A stretch of 7,553 nucleotides of DNA from an uncultured bacterium. GTDB taxonomy: Bacteria; Methylomirabilota; Methylomirabilia; Rokubacteriales; CSP1-6. The stretch lies in assembly GCA_946479205.1 (NCBI GenBank), contig CAMLFJ010000141.1:1-7553 (forward strand), in the 5' to 3' direction. Of this stretch, positions 5,539-7,553 are shown piece by piece. The translations under genes and the position numbers were made by a program. The notes beneath the pieces are model-generated. The model was not told where the DNA came from and did no database searches. It was given only the letters and a program-made list of their open reading frames with translations. Numbering within the stretch: position 1 is the stretch's first letter; each line of letters begins with the position of its first letter.

Positions 5539-6845
5539 GGGGCCGGCTCGCGCTCTGGGCGGTCGCGGCCGTGCTCACGGTCGCCGTCGTCGGCCTCAGT
5601 CTCCGCTACGTGGACCCGTTTCCGCCGACCCGCATCGTGCTCGCCACCGGCCAGCCGGGCGGGGCCTACGACGACTTCGGCCGCGAGTATCAGCGCCATC
5701 TCGCGCGGGAGGGGTTGCAGGTGGAGCTCCGCCGCACCGCGGGCTCGGTCGAGAACCTGGAGCGCCTGCTGAAGGGCGAGGTGGACGTGGCCTTCGTGCA
5801 GGGCGGCACGTACCCGCTCGCGAAGGACGTGGACGGCCGGCTCCGCGGGATGGCGGCGGTGTATCGCGAGCCGCTCTGGATCTTCTACCGCGGGAAGCCG
5901 GTGAGCGACGACTTCGGCGCGCTGGCCGGCCGGCGCATCGCGGTCGGCGCGCCGGGCAGCGGCACCGAGGCGGTCGCCCGGGCCCTGCTCGAGGGAGTCG
6001 GCCTGCCGGCCACCGGCCCGAACTTCCTCAGCCTCCCCGCCACCGAGGCGCGCGAACGGCTCGAGCGCGGGGCGATCGACGCCGCCTTCTTCGTATCCTC
6101 CTACCGCGACGCCAACGTGGCGGCGCTCCTCCACCGGCCGGACGTTCACCTGCTCGGCTTCCGGCGCGACGCCGCCTACAGCGGCAACTTCCGCTATCTC
6201 TCCGCGATGCGGATCCCGCCGGGCCTGCTCGACATTCGAGCCGACCTGCCGCGGGAGCCGATCACGCTGCTGGCGCCGGCGGCGCTCCTCGTCTGCCGGG
6301 AGACGCTCCATCCGCGCGCGGTCGAGCAGATCCTCTCGGTGGCCCAGGCGGTGCACGGGACGGGAAGCCTGCTCGATCCGCCCGGGCGCTTCCCCACGCG
6401 CGACGGGGTGGACGTCCCGCTGCACGATGCGGCCGACTCCTACCTGGCGCGCGGCGAGTCGTTCCTCTCGCGCGTGCTGCCGTACTGGGCGCTCCGGTGG
6501 GTGATCCAGCTCCGGGTGCTCCTGCTGCCGCTCATCGCGATCTGGGTGCCCCTCTTCAAGATCCTGCCGTGGCTGCTGCGGTGGCGGGGCAACCGGGTGC
6601 TCGAGCAACACTACGCGCTGCTCCGGGAGGCGGAGGCCGCGCTCGCGGGCGCGGCGGATCCGGAGGCGCTACGGCATGAGATCACGCGGCTCGAGTCCCT
6701 GCGCGGGCAGATCGAAGGGCTGGCGCGCCGCCTCTCGCTGCCGCATCAGCGCGACGTCTACCACTGCCGCCTGCACGTGGCCCTCGTGCTGAACGAAGCC
6801 CGCGACCGCCTCCACCGCGCCGAGGCCGCTCCCACGCCTCCCTAG
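5535..6845 (+). CDS. TAXI family TRAP-type solute-binding protein with C-terminal membrane segment
   Basis: A 436-residue protein of the TAXI (TRAP-associated extracytoplasmic immunogenic) binding family. Residues about 5-23 form an uncleaved anchor or signal peptide with no lipobox. The binding domain follows: IVLATGQPGGAYDDFGREY (34-52), VENLERLLKGEVDVAFVQGG (72-91), LAGRRIAVGAPGSGTEAVARALLEGVGL (130-157) and ERLERGAIDAAFFV (174-187). TAXI proteins bind organic acids or glutamate-like ligands for TRAP transporters. Unlike secreted TAXI proteins of about 320 residues, this one continues with a hydrophobic segment (about 318-349, LLLPLIAIWVPLF core). A charged helical tail (355-430) rich in Glu, Arg and Leu follows and is probably a coiled coil in the cytoplasm. 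The GTG at 5535 is chosen for its overlap with the amidohydrolase stop and the anchor that follows at once. No TRAP permease subunit is visible. A sensing or scaffold role is possible but inferred. Confidence 0.88.
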   Translation: MRGRLALWAVAAVLTVAVVGLSLRYVDPFPPTRIVLATGQPGGAYDDFGREYQRHLAREGLQVELRRTAGSVENLERLLKGEVDVAFVQGGTYPLAKDVDGRLRGMAAVYREPLWIFYRGKPVSDDFGALAGRRIAVGAPGSGTEAVARALLEGVGLPATGPNFLSLPATEARERLERGAIDAAFFVSSYRDANVAALLHRPDVHLLGFRRDAAYSGNFRYLSAMRIPPGLLDIRADLPREPITLLAPAALLVCRETLHPRAVEQILSVAQAVHGTGSLLDPPGRFPTRDGVDVPLHDAADSYLARGESFLSRVLPYWALRWVIQLRVLLLPLIAIWVPLFKILPWLLRWRGNRVLEQHYALLREAEAALAGAADPEALRHEITRLESLRGQIEGLARRLSLPHQRDVYHCRLHVALVLNEARDRLHRAEAAPTPP

Positions 6846-6848
6846 CGT

Positions 6849-7484
6849 TCAGCGGCGGCTGCGGGCGGAGAGGACGCCCGCGCGCGATGTGCGGAAGCGG
6901 CGCCGGGCGCGGCGCTTGGCGACCCGCCGGCGGGCCCGATCGCCCACGATCACGAGGACCAGGCCGATGCAGAATCCGCCGAGTCCGATCCAGACCGCGG
7001 GCAGATTGCCGGCGAGCCGCAGCCCGAGCACCTCCACCGTCCGCTCGCCGCCGGTGCCCGCCGAGCCGGCCAGGCGCGTTCCCGCCACCACGAAGGCCAC
7101 GAGGGTGACGAGCGGCAGGATCACGCCCTGCACGCCCACCGCGAGGCAGGCGCGCGTCACCACCCGGCGGATCAGCGGGGCGCGCCCGATGAAGAGCATC
7201 GCGATCACCGAGCCCACCGCCCAGACCGCGAGCATCGCGTGCGTGGTCAGGGTGCCGGGCTTGCCCGCGTTGACGACGGTCGTGATGACGAGCAGGGAGG
7301 CCGCGCCCGCGGCGGTCCCGCCCACCAGCGTGGCGAAGGCCTTCGCGAGACGGCGCGGCCAGCGCGCCCGATTCCGGCGTGGCGCCTTCGGCGGCGGCTC
7401 CTTGAGGAGCAGCCGCCACAGCACGAGGCTGGCGACCAGATAGACGACGAGGCCGACCAGCACCAGGACGTTGGTGCCGGGCAT
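6849..7484 (-). CDS. Unrecognised integral membrane protein with basic C-terminal tail
   Basis: A 211-residue protein I cannot assign to a named family. It has about five hydrophobic segments: residues 6-27, 52-72, 84-101, 113-134 and 162-182. A basic, Pro-rich loop (28-48) lies after the first segment. A strongly Arg/Lys-rich C-terminus (183-211, including RRRVAKRRARRRFR) would be cytoplasmic by the positive-inside rule. The ATG at 7484 is supported by the hydrophobic N-terminus that follows; only a weak GGCGG precedes it. The reading frame keeps GC-rich third positions, and its hydrophobic pattern is coherent, unlike the Arg/Ala-rich overlapping frames. It starts five bases after the preceding minus-strand gene's stop, so it is probably in an operon with it. 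Its stop is three bases from the convergent TAXI gene's stop. No function is claimed. Confidence 0.8.
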   Translation of the reverse strand: MPGTNVLVLVGLVVYLVASLVLWRLLLKEPPPKAPRRNRARWPRRLAKAFATLVGGTAAGAASLLVITTVVNAGKPGTLTTHAMLAVWAVGSVIAMLFIGRAPLIRRVVTRACLAVGVQGVILPLVTLVAFVVAGTRLAGSAGTGGERTVEVLGLRLAGNLPAVWIGLGGFCIGLVLVIVGDRARRRVAKRRARRRFRTSRAGVLSARSRR

Positions 7485-7489
7485 GCCGC

Positions 7490-7553
7490 CTAGGGGGCTT
7501 TCCAGATCACCCGTTCGGAGGCGTCACCGAGGGCCAGCCTCGGCACGCCGCCC
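7490..7553 (-). CDS. Partial unrecognised gene, C-terminal 20 codons
   Basis: The minus strand from the right edge is open for 20 codons to a TAG (7492-7490). It encodes a peptide ending in RLALGDASERVIWKAP. Third codon positions are mostly G or C, as in the neighbouring genes, and the other two minus-strand frames hit TGA within this stretch. It ends five bases before the ATG of the membrane protein gene, the spacing expected of an operon. The product is not recognisable from 20 residues. Confidence 0.45.
   Translation of the reverse strand, partial: GGVPRLALGDASERVIWKAP

Overview
This is a very GC-rich, densely packed bacterial chromosomal segment. It holds seven complete genes and the ends of two more, with almost no intergenic DNA. 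There are no RNA genes, mobile elements, CRISPR arrays or convincing intrinsic terminators. GC-saturated third codon positions, GTG starts, and a mix of class III CoA-transferase, DHDPS-family aldolase, M20 amidohydrolase and TAXI-type binding protein resemble uncultivated soil lineages such as Candidatus Rokubacteria (Methylomirabilota). That placement is inference from gene content only; a GC-rich proteobacterium is also possible.

Layout. Left block, minus strand (read right to left): msrA (1340-1990), a CaiB/BaiF CoA-transferase (82-1293), and the first 28 codons of an unrecognised gene (1-85) that overlaps the CoA-transferase stop by 4 bases. A 70-bp divergent spacer (1991-2060) separates msrA from a plus-strand pair: a DHDPS-family aldolase (2061-2999) and a HAD phosphatase (2996-3634), joined by a GTGA overlap. 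Next comes mtgA on the minus strand (3631-4347), whose stop codon shares the palindrome CTAG with the HAD stop. A 24-bp divergent spacer (4348-4371) then leads to a second plus-strand pair: an M20 amidohydrolase (4372-5538) and a membrane-anchored TAXI-type binding protein (5535-6845), again joined by GTGA. The right end is minus strand: an unrecognised membrane protein with about five hydrophobic segments (6849-7484) and the last 20 codons of another gene (7490-7553).

How the genes work together. The two plus-strand pairs look translationally coupled. Aldolase plus phosphatase suggests handling of a 2-oxo acid or sugar acid with a phosphorylated intermediate. Amidohydrolase plus TAXI protein suggests capture or sensing of an organic acid or amide followed by cytoplasmic hydrolysis. 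MsrA (oxidised-methionine repair) and MtgA (peptidoglycan strand synthesis) are housekeeping genes.

I see no clear new defence or mobile system. The points most worth a second look are the aldolase's altered active site, the TAXI protein's C-terminal membrane and helical extension without visible TRAP permeases, the very compact divergent starts with TANNNT boxes 8-9 bases before the ATG, and the repeated GTGA and CTAG gene junctions.
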